NCBI RefSeq assembly: GCF_000208865.1
Contig: NC_018398.1
Location: forward strand, 1,426,001 to 1,490,000
Direction of reading: 5' to 3'
Source of the DNA: Neospora caninum Liverpool
Taxonomy: Eukaryota; Apicomplexa; Conoidasida; Eucoccidiorida; Sarcocystidae
DNA: 64,000 nucleotides
The notes under the pieces are model-generated. The model was given only the letters and a program-made list of their open reading frames with translations, did no database searches and was not told the origin of the DNA. The translations under genes and the position numbers were made by a program. Position 1 is the first letter of the stretch; each line of letters starts with the position of its first letter. Of the stretch, positions 46,601 to 59,025 are shown one piece after another.

Positions 46601-49600
46601 GCGCACCGCCGCGTACACGCAAGACGCTGTCCGGGTCGCAGCCCTTTCGAGTGCCTCCGCGAGAGACGCAAACGGCATACTCGAGTCCTCCCCGCCATCG
46701 GCCGAGTCGCTCTTTCCTCCGTGTTTGCCTCTCTCGACGCTTCCATCGTCTGCGCGCGTCGAAGTGTCCACGAACTCCCCCGCGGAGCCTCGCCACTCAC
46801 CGCTCGAACGGCGCTCACCTGTCTCGCTCGCCTCGTCCTCGGAGACAGCTGCCTGCCTCAGGGTCGCGGCAGTCGCTGCCTGCGCAGTTTTGAACCTCGG
46901 CCGATTGATGAGGAAATTTTTCACGCGCCGCCGAACGATGCTGCGGCTGTATGCGCCCAAATCCAAGTACGGATGGAGCTGGAGAAGGTGGGAGAGCGAG
47001 GGGGAGAGAAAAGCGGAGTGCGGCGACGCAGTGCAGCCGGAGACTGCCGACCCGAGAGCGTCAAGAGCCGCGCTGGGGAGCGAAGCGGAAAGGCGCAGAC
47101 CTGAAAAAAGCTGAACATTCGTCGGGATGCGTGACAGGAAACGCACCTGAAAGGCGTGCTCGCGATTCACACAAGTCAACAGTCTGAGCCGCAATGCTTC
47201 CTTCGTAGGAAGGAGGGCGCTCTTCTCTTTCGTCGCCGCGACTAGGCGCGGAGGCGTCATCTCGGGGTTGCGTGGTGCGCGCTCGTTCTCGCATCTCTCG
47301 GCCGTTAGAGCGTCGTCTCCTCGCTGATCGGGAAGTTCCTCTCGCGGCCTGTCGCTGTCTCCTCGGGTTCTGCAGTCTTCCGCGGCCTCCTCGCCCGGCC
47401 CCGCGAACAGAGCCGCCGGGAGGGCGAAGGGTGCCTCGAAGTCGAAGAAGGACAGAGCGGACTTCGTTAGTAAGCCGGAGAAAAAGGCGAGATCCGAAGC
47501 GAGGAAAGACGCGGAAGAAACAGAGGAGGGAGACGCGGCTGAAACGGAGATCTCCGCGTCCGACCTTGACGCAGCTTTTCCAGAGAACGAAGGACTTGCC
47601 GAGAAGTGGCGACGCCACGAGCCGGAGAGCGCACGCAAGCCGGAGAGCCCAGAGTCGCAACACACCGACGTCTGGGCGTCCACCAAGTCACCCAGGAAAG
47701 CAACCGGGAAAACCGAAACCAAAGACGACGAGGAAGACGAAGAAGAGGACGACGCGAGGCGACGAGGAGACTGGGATTCGACGCAGGAAAAGCCGTCTGT
47801 GTCACAATGGAGAGAGGCCAAGAAACGCTCAAGAGCTTCCTCACGGGCCGAGAGAGAAGAGCGCGAAGAGAGGAGACACTCGCCTAGGCAGGCGAAGTTG
47901 TCCATCAGCTGAACCAGCAGCCAGAACGCTGCTCTCCCGGAGCGTCGCCATCCGACGGCTCTTGCGGGAGTTTCAAAAGACACCAGCAGGAAACGTTTTT
48001 CTGCTTTGAAAACAGGGGCCTGTTTTTTCCGCCTCGCTTCCCCGTCTGCCGCAGCGAAGACGTGACGCAGCAGACGAGCTCGTACGCAGGTCGGCACCAA
48101 AGGGAGAAGTTCAATCTCGCCTTCTGCTGAACCCCACAAATGGGCTCTGTCTTCACACCTTCCCTCTGATGCGTCTCCTTCTGCCTCGGTTCCACGTCCT
48201 TCCCGGTCGTCTTCCTCTTCGTCTCCTGACTGCTCGTCCCCGCATGCGTCCTCTCCATCTCCTCCGCCTTCCTTTCCGTTCTCTTCGCCTTGCGTCTGTC
48301 CGTCTTCCTTTTTTTTACCGTCGACTTCGTCATCTTCGGTTTCCCTGTCTTTGTTTCCTCTGGCTCTGCCTTCTCTGCGGTCTGTGATGCGAGGTCCGAG
48401 CTCCCCCCAGACGCGCGCAGCCCACGCCTCGCGCTGGGAGTCAAAGCGGAGAAAGGCGCCCAAGAGCGAGACGGAAAAAGTGTCTCCGTTCCCCTCAGGC
48501 TGTCTGTCTCCGCTGCCAATCGGTGCGGGAGCAGCGTCTCCCCGCGAACAGGGCGCAGAGGTGGAGGCCGCGACTGCGCCGGAAGGAGACGGGCATTTGA
48601 AAGCAGACGCAGACGGCGAGGGCAAATGAGGCGAAGACGAAACAACAGGGGAAGAATCCGAAGAACGAGGTGGAGAAGAGGAGGGAGGGAACGTAAGGTG
48701 AGGTTGAGAGCAGCAGAGGGGCCACAGGAGACGGGAAGCGAGAAGAACAGCTGCCCCGACAGCGACGGGAGCAGGGAACTTTTTGAAGCAGAACGCGCCG
48801 AAAACACTCGCCATGGAGCGCGAGGCCGCCGACGAGAAAGGTGAAGCAAGCGAAGGAGAAGACGAGTCATCGAGGACGAAGGCAGTCGCGTGAGACGGCT
48901 CGCGAGACAGACGGGAACGCACTTTCCTTCTTCTCTTGCCCTCCGCATCTTCAGCCTCTGACTCGCTCGCCGACGAGGCCGTCGCGTCACTCTGCTCTTC
49001 CAAAGAGTAGACAAACTTCGCTCCTTGGCCCTCCCACTCCTCGCTAGAAGACGAAGACAAAGACGATGAAGAACAAGAAGCGCTCGTAAACTTGGACTGC
49101 TTGGTAGACAGCCCGCGGTTGGCGTTTGGGCCTCTGTTTGTTCCCTTGCCGGTTTCGCCGGCCTCACTCTCTCTGCTGTCTCCGAGAGCGGGCGGCGAAG
49201 GCGGCGTCGGCATCTGCGTGGTCCTGTCTTCTTCGCGCCTCCGACGTCTGGCGACCCTGCGCCTGCGCCGTCTCTTTTCTCGCCTCGCTTCCTCCTCCCC
49301 GAGCCAGTCGAGCAAGCAGCGGGCGACGTGGGCGACGAGCGGCGCGGCACCCGGAAGGCCACCGCGGTCGAAAACTGCGTGCGCGAGGCGCAGGAGCAGC
49401 GCGCGGGGCAGCACAGGGTGGACATACACCCCGACCGAGTGGATGAGGAAGGAGGCGACGCGGTGCAGAAGGGCGGAGGAGGGAAACCGCGAAATCTGGA
49501 AGGCGGAGGCGAAGCTGGCGAGTCGGTGAGAAGGATGGAGAGGAAACGAGGCGTAGATGCCGCAGGAGGCGAAGAGCGCAGGGGGGAGGAAACGCGGCAG

Positions 49601-52600
49601 CGAGATGAGAGGCAGTGCATCCTGCGAGGACACAGCAGAGGACACGCGGCAGGGAGGCCACGCTGAGAGTCTGAGGCGAACGGAGAGGAGAAGGGAGAAA
49701 GGCGCGACGCAAGAGAAAGAGATAACAGGAGACCGGGACCAGTCAGCCAGGCGAACCTTTCTGACGCAGCGAAGGGCGATAGAGAAGCGAAAAGAAGGGG
49801 GAGAGGAGAGGAAGAGAGCATTGAGAGAGTGAGGGAGAGAAGAAAAAGGAAAGACGGCGGGTGTGAGGCGAAGGGCGGACTGACCGTGAGGAGGAGACGC
49901 AGCACGTCCTGAGCAGTGACGGCGAGGCGACACTTCAGAAGTGCAATCCAGAGAACGGCGAGCAGGAGCGAGAAGTCGATGGCTGGCAGCTCGTCCGGCA
50001 AACTCGGGTCGTAGAGACGCGAAGAAAGAAGAAGGCTGCATGCGTCGCGGGTCTCCGCAGACCTGCCTCTCCACAAACCGTCAGCAGGAACAAACGTGGA
50101 CGCTCCACCTGCCTTCTCTGTTGCTCCTCGCTCAGCGGCCACACTCGACGAAGGCGAGGCAGAACTGGGGAGAGACAGCGCAGACGAGGGAGAAGAGGAA
50201 GACGAGGGAGAAGAGGAAGACGAGGGAGAAGAGGAAGATGAGGGAGAAGAGGAAGACGAGGAAGGAGCAGAGGAAAGGTCGCGAGGCGACACCGCCTGGA
50301 CAGGCGTGTCTCGACACCGTGTGGTCTTGTTCTGTCTCTCCTCCTTGTGAACAGTTGCATGTTGAGCGAGGAGGGAGAACGCCACACGAACGGCGGTGGT
50401 TCGCAGCGCTCGCAAGCGCCTCTCGGGCTGCATGAGTCCCGCCTGCCCCTGGTGTTTCGCAGCGGCTTGCTCTCCATCCTTTCCCTTCAGAGTTCCCTTT
50501 CGTCCGGCTCCTGTCTCCTTGGCAAGTCTGTCTTTGACATCGCTTCGACGGAGGCACTTCTCGAGCTTCGCGATCTCCGCCTCAACCTGCTCGCGAGCCT
50601 TTCCCCTTCGGAGCCCTTTTCTCTGCTTTGCGCCACCCTCGTCGTGTTCTCCTTTCCCTCCTTCCTTTCCCTCTTCCTCGCCGGGCGTTCCTCCGCAGTT
50701 TGTCGCTTCGCGCTTCGCGGCGTGGTGTGTCAGCAGCCACTCGAGCTGTGAAGTGGAGACGACACTAAGCCAGGGCGGCAGGAGAACCAGAGACGCAAAG
50801 GGCGTGACGGTCGCGGCGCTCCTCTCTTCTCGCCCCCCGCCCCGCGGAGAAGCCGGGAGCGGCGAAGCAAACGAAGAGGGGCGGCGCGCAGAAGAAAACG
50901 GACCGGAAGAAGGAAAGGAAGGCAAAGCGGAGGAAGGCCGGTCGTTGGTGACAGCGTGGAAAGGATCCACAGTTGACACGCTTTGGTTCCCTGGAGACAG
51001 ATAGGGTACAAGAGCGAGAGTCGCTTTCTCCGTCCCGGCTTTCCGTCGCTTCGCCTTCGCGTCTCCGTCCGATTCAGTCCTGTCTGTGAGCTCTTGTTGA
51101 CTGTTCCTTTCTTCCAAACCGGCGAGCTGAGGGAGACTGGGCGGGTCTTGCCTGTTCGCAGCCAAGCCCGAGGACAGAGAGAGAGAGGACGCGCGCGAGG
51201 AGATGAAAGGCGATGAGGCCGCAGGAGAAGGGCGCAACGCGTCGTCGAGGAGTGCAGGCTGGTCGACTCGCTTCCCCGATGTCCGTCGCGCGGCCCTCAC
51301 CGTCCTCACGACCTCCACGAAGCCCTGCGAGGTCGAGGCGACTCCAGAGGCCGCCTCGCGCATCTCCAAGGCGTGCAGAAGAAAAAACGGATCGCCGCTC
51401 AGAGCCGAAGACACGAAACAAGAAGAACCAGGAGATTCCGCGAGCGATGACGGTGGACGCGGGTCGAATGGCAGCAGCTGCGACGCGGAACACACTAGCG
51501 AAGAAGCGGAAGAAGCGGACGGTGCCCCACTTCTCCTGGACGCCTCCGAGGCGGTCCCATCGCTCTCCGATGTACATACACCTGGAGGCGGCCGATCCGC
51601 GATCGCTGGCAGCGGACCGATTCCCTGGAGGTGACGCCCAGCGTTCGCCTCCCTGAAGAGTGCGTCATCGTCGAGAGCGTGTTTTCGTCTCTTCCGCGGC
51701 GCGTCGAACGGCCGTTCCGTCTTCTCCCTTTTCCTCCTTTCTCCGTCGGCGCACGACACTCCGGCTGCCCACACGAGCAGGGCGCGAGAAAAAGGCAACG
51801 CCAAATACTTCCGGACAAGCGCCGAGGACGAGGCTCGAAGCAGAGAGGCAGCGGGAGAAGCTGCAGAAGTTGCAGAGGGAGACGTAGAAGAGGCTTCACA
51901 TAGAGACGAGGCAGAGATAGGGAGGAACGCAGCTTCTTTGAGGCGGGTCCAGAAGGACTTCTTTTCCACATTGACGGGCGGCGCGCGCGACGCGACCTGG
52001 ACGAGGTCGAGGTCGCCTCTTCCCCGTCCAGTTTTCGCGTCTTCCTTCTCTCCCGCGCCTGGAGTCTCGCCCCCCTTCGCGCTCTCCACCTGCGGCAGCG
52101 GTGTACAGACACCCGGGAGAGCGAGGACGGGAAAGCCTGGCAGAGCTTCCTTTTCGCGCCTTTCGGTCAAGGGTTGTGGAGCGCACTCGCGCCGCTGTTC
52201 CTCCTCTTCCACAATGTAGCGAAAGAGAAGGGAAAGAAAGTCGTGTTCGTAAATGGCGTCGATCTGCAGAAAATCGCGATACGCATATGCACATGTCCCG
52301 TACAAAAAAACCACACACACACACACACACACACTCCGCCCCGTCCATAAAGGGCGAGGGAGAGAGAGGAGACACCCTGGAGGTAGGGAGCGACGCAGCT
52401 CTCGAGCTCGACTCCCTAGATGTTCAGGGGCACCACCGTAGACATATGTGTAAAGATAAATACAGAGAAACGGAGAATGACAGGGACCCGGAAGACAAAC
52501 GGAAAAGTACACGCTCAAACAGCGAACGCCGGACAGAAACCTACACATAAAGCCATAAGGGGAGAATGTGACACTGACATCCACAAATAGCTTACATATA

Positions 52601-55600
52601 TACACAAATATATACATATGTATACATATATATATATATATATATATATGTAATGAGTGTGGGTATGTCTGTTTCCGCACTTGGAGCATGTGATGTCGAG
52701 TCGTGTAAACTCCACGCGTTTTTCGTTAGCTCACCAAGCATGCGATTTGTTTTTCGCTTTTCATGCCCTGGTTGCCGTCGCGGATCCCGTGGCTTTCGCC
52801 GGGGTGCTCCACGAGGCTTCGCGCGACGCTCATGACTTGCAGAATCCACAGGGGCAGCGGAGCGACTTCGCCGTCGCCGTCAGTGTCTGCGACGCCGAAG
52901 GCTTCCTTGTTTGTGAGGAGCGAGGAAATGGGCGCGGCGTTGTTCTTCATGTTGATCGCTTTCCGCCTGCCTGAGACGCGACGCGACGGCTCCACGCTCA
53001 TGTCCAGCTGCCGGCCGTACCGGCGTCCGGCGACACGGTTGAAGGTGAGCAGCTCGGTTTTGTTTTCGATGAACGAAGTCAGGAAGGACGTCTCAGGCGC
53101 AGATGCCAGAGCCAGAGTCGGTGTCCCCCCACCTCGCCGCTGTCTCCGCGAACGAGACCCCAGTCGCCTTCCGACTGTCTCCGTCGCCTCAAGCGCCTCA
53201 AGCGCGTCTGCGCCCCTGTCGCCGACACCGCGGGGTGCACATACACCCGGTGTCCACGCCCCTCCCGCCCAGCCTCTGTCGGCGAGTTTCTGCGTGGCCG
53301 TTGCCTTCCGCTTCAGCGCAAACGGCGCGCCGTCGGTGTCAGCGCGGCTCGCCGGAGCCTCCTCCTCGACTGCATGCGACGCAGGAAGACACTGTTGGCG
53401 CCGCGGGCGCGGCAGTGGAAGGCGGAAGAGCGAGAAGGGCGCAAACGACAGGTGCTGTCCCTCGCCGGAATCAGACGGCCTCTGGTCGCAGGAGCTCGGA
53501 ACCAGATCTGCGGGAAGCCCCGCGGAGACACTGTCTCCAGTGCGCTCCGTCCCGAGCCGAAAGGAGGAGAAAGGAGACGGCAAAGCGAGACATCCCGCCG
53601 CGCCACACTGCGTGTCAGGGCCCACGCGGTCCGAAGCTGCGGCAGGAGACAAAGAAGGTAACAACGAAGAAGACGAATGGGGGCTGACTGCGTCGTCTGA
53701 AAGGCCCTGTCGCGCTGTGTCTGTGTGCGACCTTTGTTTGGCTCCTCGGGCTTTTGTTGATGAATGCGTTTTCTTTCGACTTTCTGGAGAGCTTTCTCGT
53801 CGCTCTGCTCCGCTACTCGCCGTCGCACGCGACGGAGAGACGTCGCTGTCGATTTCTTCTTCGAGACCCGACGCGCGGCGATCCTGGGATGCGGCAGTCA
53901 CCGCCCCTCCCCCTTCGTTTCTTCCTTCTCGTCTGTTGCGTTTTTGCGTTCTCGCGGAGGTCTCGCTGTACAGCGCACGCTCGACAAGCTGACACTGCTG
54001 CGGGGAAGGCAGCACGAGCGAAAAGAACTTGCGCGAGCGATTGAAAAACTGGCCTCGGTAAAACGGCGCGATTCTCCGAATATAAGCCGGTCGGTCGAGC
54101 CCCATGAGCCTGACAACTGCAGAGACAGAGACGGAGCGAGAGCAGAATAGACAAGCAAGTCATGCTGAGAAGGTCGTGAGTGCAGGGAAAGGCAGGGTGG
54201 AGAAGGGCGTAACGCGCAGCCTGAAAAACAAGAGGAATTCTTGAAAAAGTACGGCAAGAAGAGAAGCAAAAGAGGAGAACAAGACAAGACGCAGAAGATA
54301 TAGGCAGAGACGACTAAACGAAGAAGAGGAAGAAGGAGACGACGAAGAAACGCGGATACAATGGCAAGAGACAGCAACGAAAAAGGCGACAAGGAAGACA
54401 GGGAAAAAAGGAAACAAGAAGAAGAGAAGGAGAAAAGGCAAAGCGAAGAGGCTTACCTGCCTTTACTGCTCGCGGGAGGCCAGGGTGTTGAAGGAGATCG
54501 TGCTGTTTGTCCATTGCCCGACGCCGTTCAGCTGCTGAGGACGAAACGCATCGATAGAACCTGGAACCGGCGACAGCAGAGAAAAGAGAAAAACAAACCC
54601 AGGAAAAGCGACCAGTGCACCCTCACGTGTGGGCGAAGGCATGAGGAAGGAATCGGGAGCAAAAGTGAAAAACACGACAGGGATTGAATGAGGCGCAGCG
54701 GTGGACCCCTTCGACAGCTCGTCGGCCTTCCCCAGTTGTTCGTCTGCGCGGAGCCACGGAAACACGCGAACCTTCCCCAAGTCTGCACTTCCCCGTGTGC
54801 AAGTGTGAACTAGGGAGGCGACGCCGTGCATGCAGCGCGAGACGAAAGGTTAAAAGCAAAACAACTTGGGTGAAGTCGCAACGAGGTTGCGGACTTACGG
54901 AATCTTGAACGAGTGTCTGGAGGTGTTGCAGAAGAAGGTGCGAACGGGCAGACGGTTCGAGGAGACAAAGTGCAAGTACTGAGACCAGACCTGGGGAAAC
55001 GCAAGAGCCGCAAACTCTCCAAGAGCAATCAGGGACGCACGCAGACACTCCGCGAGAGACAAGGCAGAACGCGAGAGACAAGGCAGAACGCGAGAGACGC
55101 CAGGCCAAGGCGCCCGCCTCGAGCGAGTCGCTTGCCCGAAAGGGAACCTCGACACAAGACGTCCCAGAGAGCCAAAAAAAACACCCCATCGAAACGAAGT
55201 TCGTACACGCGCTTTCCCGTCTTGGCTGTGGTTACAGCACGAGGCTCGAGCTGCGACTGCAGCGCCAGTCGCTGGCCATCGCCAAGGCAACCCAAAACCC
55301 CAAGCACAGAGGCACACGTACACAGAGAGAGAGCAGCGTCTCGATAGGAACGGAGGTTGTCCAGGATTCCCGCGCGTGTTTTTCGCGAATCCCTCTCACG
55401 TCGCGCCCTGCGTCGTTCAGCTTCTGACCTTTCGGGCCTCGGCCTCGACCAGGCCTGCAGGCAGCTGAAGCGTCTCGAGCCTTCGGCAGCAAGAGCGAAG
55501 CAGCGTTTGCCAAGCGTGGAGGAGAATCTCCTCGCGCTCGCAGCCAACGCTGTGGCCTTTCGCGGAGAGGCCGCAGCCGTCACCGAGAGCGCCGAGGCGT

Positions 55601-56382
55601 CCTTTCGCCTCGTCAAGACAGAGTCGAAACAGGGGCTCCAGAAAGGTACCGGTGTCGTCTCCGCGCGGACTATCTCCACGCATCGCTCTCTGGAGCAGAA
55701 GACTTTCCTCTGCATCTGCGAGGAGCGCGTCGCCTGCCGGGCGTCCAGCACGGCCCTCGACTGCGGCCAGCTCGGCCTGCGTCTGCGCCTCTTGCGCTTC
55801 GCGAGAAACGCCGAAGGAGGGAAACGCGTCTCGCGAAGGCTCTCCGTCAGCCTCTTCGCGGCGCCTCTCGGTCTCGCGCTGGCTCTCGGCCAACGCCCTG
55901 ATGGCGTCGCCGACGCCCGCGCCGCCTGCGGAGGCACGCATGAACCGAAACGCAGGCAGCGGACCTTGCTCCTCGCCGCCTGCACCGAAGAAGTCCATGA
56001 CCACGTCCCGCTCGTCGCGCTCGAGTGTACGTACGCCCCGCTGCTCGACGCCGCACTCGCCGCAAATGTAGTGACCGCTGTCGTCGAGGCGCAGCGCCTC
56101 GCTGCCGGCGCCGCAAGAAGTGCATGCGAGGCCGCGGGAAGAGAACGTCGACGAGGCAGGCTGGGAAGAAGAGAAGAAGCGAGAAGCAGTGAAGGACGAA
56201 GATGAAAAGGAAGAGAAAGAGGAAGGCTGAGACGGAGGCGCTGTGGGAGTCGAGGCAGGCTGAGAAGAGGAACGCAGGAGGTTCTGGAGAGCGCGGAAGG
56301 AAGATGCCGAAGAGGACTCGGCTGCGGGTTTCTCAGCCCGCGCCGAGTGTCGCAACGTCGAGGACGGTCGCGTGTTCGCCAT
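43659..56382 (-). CDS. Probable RNA polymerase I factor TAF1B/Rrn7-like, giant form
   Basis: TAF1B/Rrn7 proteins are TFIIB-like factors that recruit RNA polymerase I to rDNA promoters in the nucleolus. Minus-strand exons: 56382-55429, 54990-54899, 54560-54457, 54116-52735, 52263-49885, 49756-45835, 45291-45212 and 44879-43659, summing to 10,134 nt (3,377 residues). Support: a zinc ribbon with Cys87, Cys90, Cys107 and Cys110 (C-x2-C-x16-C-x2-C, around DDSGHYICGECG); a helix ILLHAWQTLLRSC then LPAGLVEAEARK joined to VWSQYLHFV, like the family's LP..LE..VR.LW..YL; and ELPAIDFSLLLAVLWIALL then TAQDVLRLLLT-VRLADW, like the LPxTLxILYLGLL...DLLRW block. Exon 7 gives GHLPVTYLMLLYKVAAFLG. These islands sit in thousands of Ser, acidic and Lys/Glu residues; normal members have roughly 500-700 residues. 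Family assignment is moderate; the single-gene model rests on phase agreement. Confidence 0.55.
44335..44500 (-). repeat. Lys/Glu low-complexity tract in TAF1B-like exon 8
   Basis: Imperfect TTCTTCTCTTTC-type repeats encode runs such as KEKKKKEKKEKEKKEKEKK. They lie in the C-terminal 406-residue exon. Confidence 0.8.
45678..45705. repeat. (TA)n array, TAF1B-like intron 6
   Basis: A pure TA run of about 28 bp between exons 6 and 7 of the TAF1B-like gene. Confidence 0.85.
49415..49433. repeat. Palindrome-family copy (TAF1B-like exon 6)
   Basis: AGGGTGGACATACACCCCG; on the minus strand it encodes GVYVHP in frame. Confidence 0.6.
50182..50271 (-). repeat. 18-bp in-frame repeat encoding Ser5-Pro
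   Basis: About five copies of GACGAGGGAGAAGAGGAA on the plus strand encode SSSSSP repeats on the minus strand in exon 5 of the TAF1B-like gene, just before its LPAIDF block. Confidence 0.85.
51569..51585. repeat. Palindrome-family copy (TAF1B-like exon 5)
   Basis: GATGTACATACACCTGG; on the minus strand it encodes PGVCTS in frame. Confidence 0.6.
52099..52116. repeat. Palindrome-family copy (TAF1B-like exon 5)
   Basis: CGGTGTACAGACACCCGG; on the minus strand it encodes PGVCTP in frame. Confidence 0.6.
52626..52650. repeat. (TA)n array, TAF1B-like intron 4
   Basis: A pure TA run between exons 4 and 5. A (CA)n run of about 24 bp lies at 52310-52334 in the same intron. Confidence 0.8.
53232..53250. 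repeat. Palindrome-family copy (TAF1B-like exon 4)
   Basis: GGGGTGCACATACACCCGG; on the minus strand it encodes PGVCAP in frame. Confidence 0.6.
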
Positions 56383-57337
56383 CTTGCCATCCCGCGGAAA
56401 AAGGAGTGCTCTTGACTCAAGGTTCTGAGAGTCGTTTTGAAAAATCTGTCAAGCCGTCCTCTGTCCTGGCGACAAGCACAAAGGCGGGTCGGCGTGGTGC
56501 CTGAGGCTACTTCAACAGGACGATGCGCCAATGAAGGCCGTTTGTTCGGGCGCTGTGTTTGCCATCCGAACCAGAAGAGAAACCGTTGTACGGAGACTCT
56601 CGCGCGCGTGCATGTGGGTCTCCCTAGAGCATCGACGCGTTGTTCCTTTCTTCAAAACTCCCGTCCACACATCTGCGATTAGCTCCGCAAGCAGACACGC
56701 AGCTCTCCCTCCGCCTTTTCTTCCTCGAGCTTTGCATTTTCCTCGCGCGTCCGTCTTCCCTTTCCGCCTGCGAGTCACGACAGTTCTCTATTGCAGTCAA
56801 TTCTTCTCTCTCCATCGGTCGGCGTTTCGCTGTTGCCTTCGCCGACTCTGGGGTTTCCCGCCGTCTCCCAAGGCCTCGGAGGCCGTGAGCAGTTCCGAGA
56901 ATTCCGGGTGGGTTCGCTTCTCTCTCTCTGGAAGAAAAAAAGCAGAAGACGATGCACAGCACATGCCGTTCCAACGAAAAGATAGGGAAAGGAAGAAGGG
57001 GGAAAGCGACAGATAGGCTGTTTCTTAGCAGGGGGAGAAGGCCAGAACGGCTGGAAAAAGGAGAACATCGGGCAGGAGATCAGGTGTCCGAACAGCAGGA
57101 AATCGGGCAGCTTCACCCCATGTTGAAAGAAAAGCGACACGCCTGAGTGGACCAAGAAGGGAATGCCTTTTAACTCAGATATCACCCCTTTGCTTCTTCC
57201 TCGAGCCTCCTCTTTGTCGCACGGCGTCTCTCGAGCTCGCACGCTCAATTCACCGAAGACGAATCAAGACAGAAAGGAAAACTTGAAATATGGCAGCTAA
57301 CAGCGCCAGTGGATTCTGCGAATCCGCTTCTCTCGCG

Positions 57338-57354
57338 GCTGTACAGACACCCGG
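57338..57354. repeat. Palindrome-family copy (spacer)
   Basis: GCTGTACAGACACCCGG, non-coding, about 1 kb upstream of the TAF1B-like start. Confidence 0.55.
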
Positions 57355-58455
57355 GCGCAGAGCACAGCGAGAGGGAAGGACATACGTGGTTCATGCACAG
57401 AAAAAGGAAAATAATAAGTGTGGTTTCAGGGTCAGCCGCGGGAGAACAGGTCCAGCAGTTTGCCGCTGATGTGCGACGTAATTCGCGGCGCAAGAAATCG
57501 CACTTTTCCGCTCGCATGAGAGAGGATACAAAACAAATTCTGGAGGGCAGGAGCAGCTGAGACAGCTGGCGCAGCTAGTGGAAAAAAGAGTGGCGGAAAT
57601 TGCGACACGAAAAAGGCGGAAGAAAAACGAAAGAAAACAGGACAGATTGCCTCTTTCGATCCGCATGCAACGCGCAATGCTGTGGCACTCGACTCCTGCA
57701 TGCTTCTTTGTCGAGTGTCTGTGCGCTTTTCCCGCTTCTCGCCGCCGCGTTTGTAAGAGAAACTGTCGCCGTCGGTGATTGTGTGACCGTTTGTTTTTTG
57801 GTTTCCAGGAAAAAGCAGAGGCGCTTCTTCTCTCCAGCTCATCGCGTGAGGAAGATGAGGCCCCCGGACGGTTTTTTGGGATTGAGGAAGGAAAATCGAG
57901 GACGAAAACGCGCTCGCGTGTTCTCACGTATTTGTCTCGCAAATCGCTGTCTTGTCTCGAATAGTTCACGAGCAACTCATCGCGTCTCTCAGTTCGTGAA
58001 GCAGCCAAAAGTTGGCGATCCTCCCAAGCATTTACTGCATTACAGCCGGACTCAACAACATCAACACAGATATTAAAAGTTAGGAAACCACTTCGCACTT
58101 CCTACGTGTACCCTACTATATATATATATATATATATCATCCGCACTTCTTCAGGTATGTATATATATATAAGGGATTCGGCAGCATTGGTTGAGAGTTC
58201 AGGATGGTGTGGAGAGAGAGATATAGGCAAATGGATATATATATATTCATATGCCAGTCATTTTAAAAAATCAGGAGATCGTTCTGTCTCAACGTGAACG
58301 TATGTTATGTATAGAGGTCGTGTGTTGTATGCGTTGTATAAGAAACAGTCACAAAGAGTTGTACGTCATTACTCACGTATAGGTATATGTGTGTGTATAG
58401 ATAGGCCTGCGATACGGAAACCGATACAACTACAACTGGGGGAACGAATATGCAG

Positions 58456-58458
<3 letters not shown>

Positions 58459-58494
<36 letters not shown>
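58459..58494. repeat. (TA)18 microsatellite
   Basis: A pure TA array of about 36 bp in the 56383-61053 spacer. Confidence 0.9.
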
Positions 58495-58500
<6 letters not shown>

Positions 58501-59025
58501 CATATATCAACTTGTGTATCCACATGTATGTCGAATTGTATGAATCGGTATATAAAAGTACGTATAGGTATTTATCCGCATTCACGTCTTTTCTTTTTGT
58601 TATTGTCTTCCATATTCTGAAATATGCAGAACAGCTGCGACCGAAGGCCCAAGTGCGTGCCGCTCCAATTTGCTAACGCTGACTATTCTGCCTCCGTCTT
58701 GCTCCACCCATAAATCCCCAGAGAGCCTTCCGAAAAAAAAAAACGATTTTTGCGAGTGTTAAACGGCTTGTAATTGTCAGCATCGAAATGAGACGTTATC
58801 TGTGAAAGACATGTGGAATAGCAGACGCGTGCACATACACTAAAAGAAACAGACGCATATTTTCGTATTTCTTTACGTTGACTCGATGTTAGTACGCACC
58901 TCTACGGATTTAATGTGGATGTACAAAAACAAAGGGACATCTAGTTACATATATGTATATGCAGGTCCCTTTACGGTCGACTGTAGATACATCTTCGGTT
59001 TCACACATGTTCGCATGTATTTGTA

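Noticed and set aside
47905..49740. Continuation of TAF1B-like exon 5 frame past 49885 to 47905
   Set aside because: After 49885 the frame loses character. A donor at 49884 and acceptor at 49757 switch to the frame starting VRLADWSRSPVIS, which restores family similarity and total phase.
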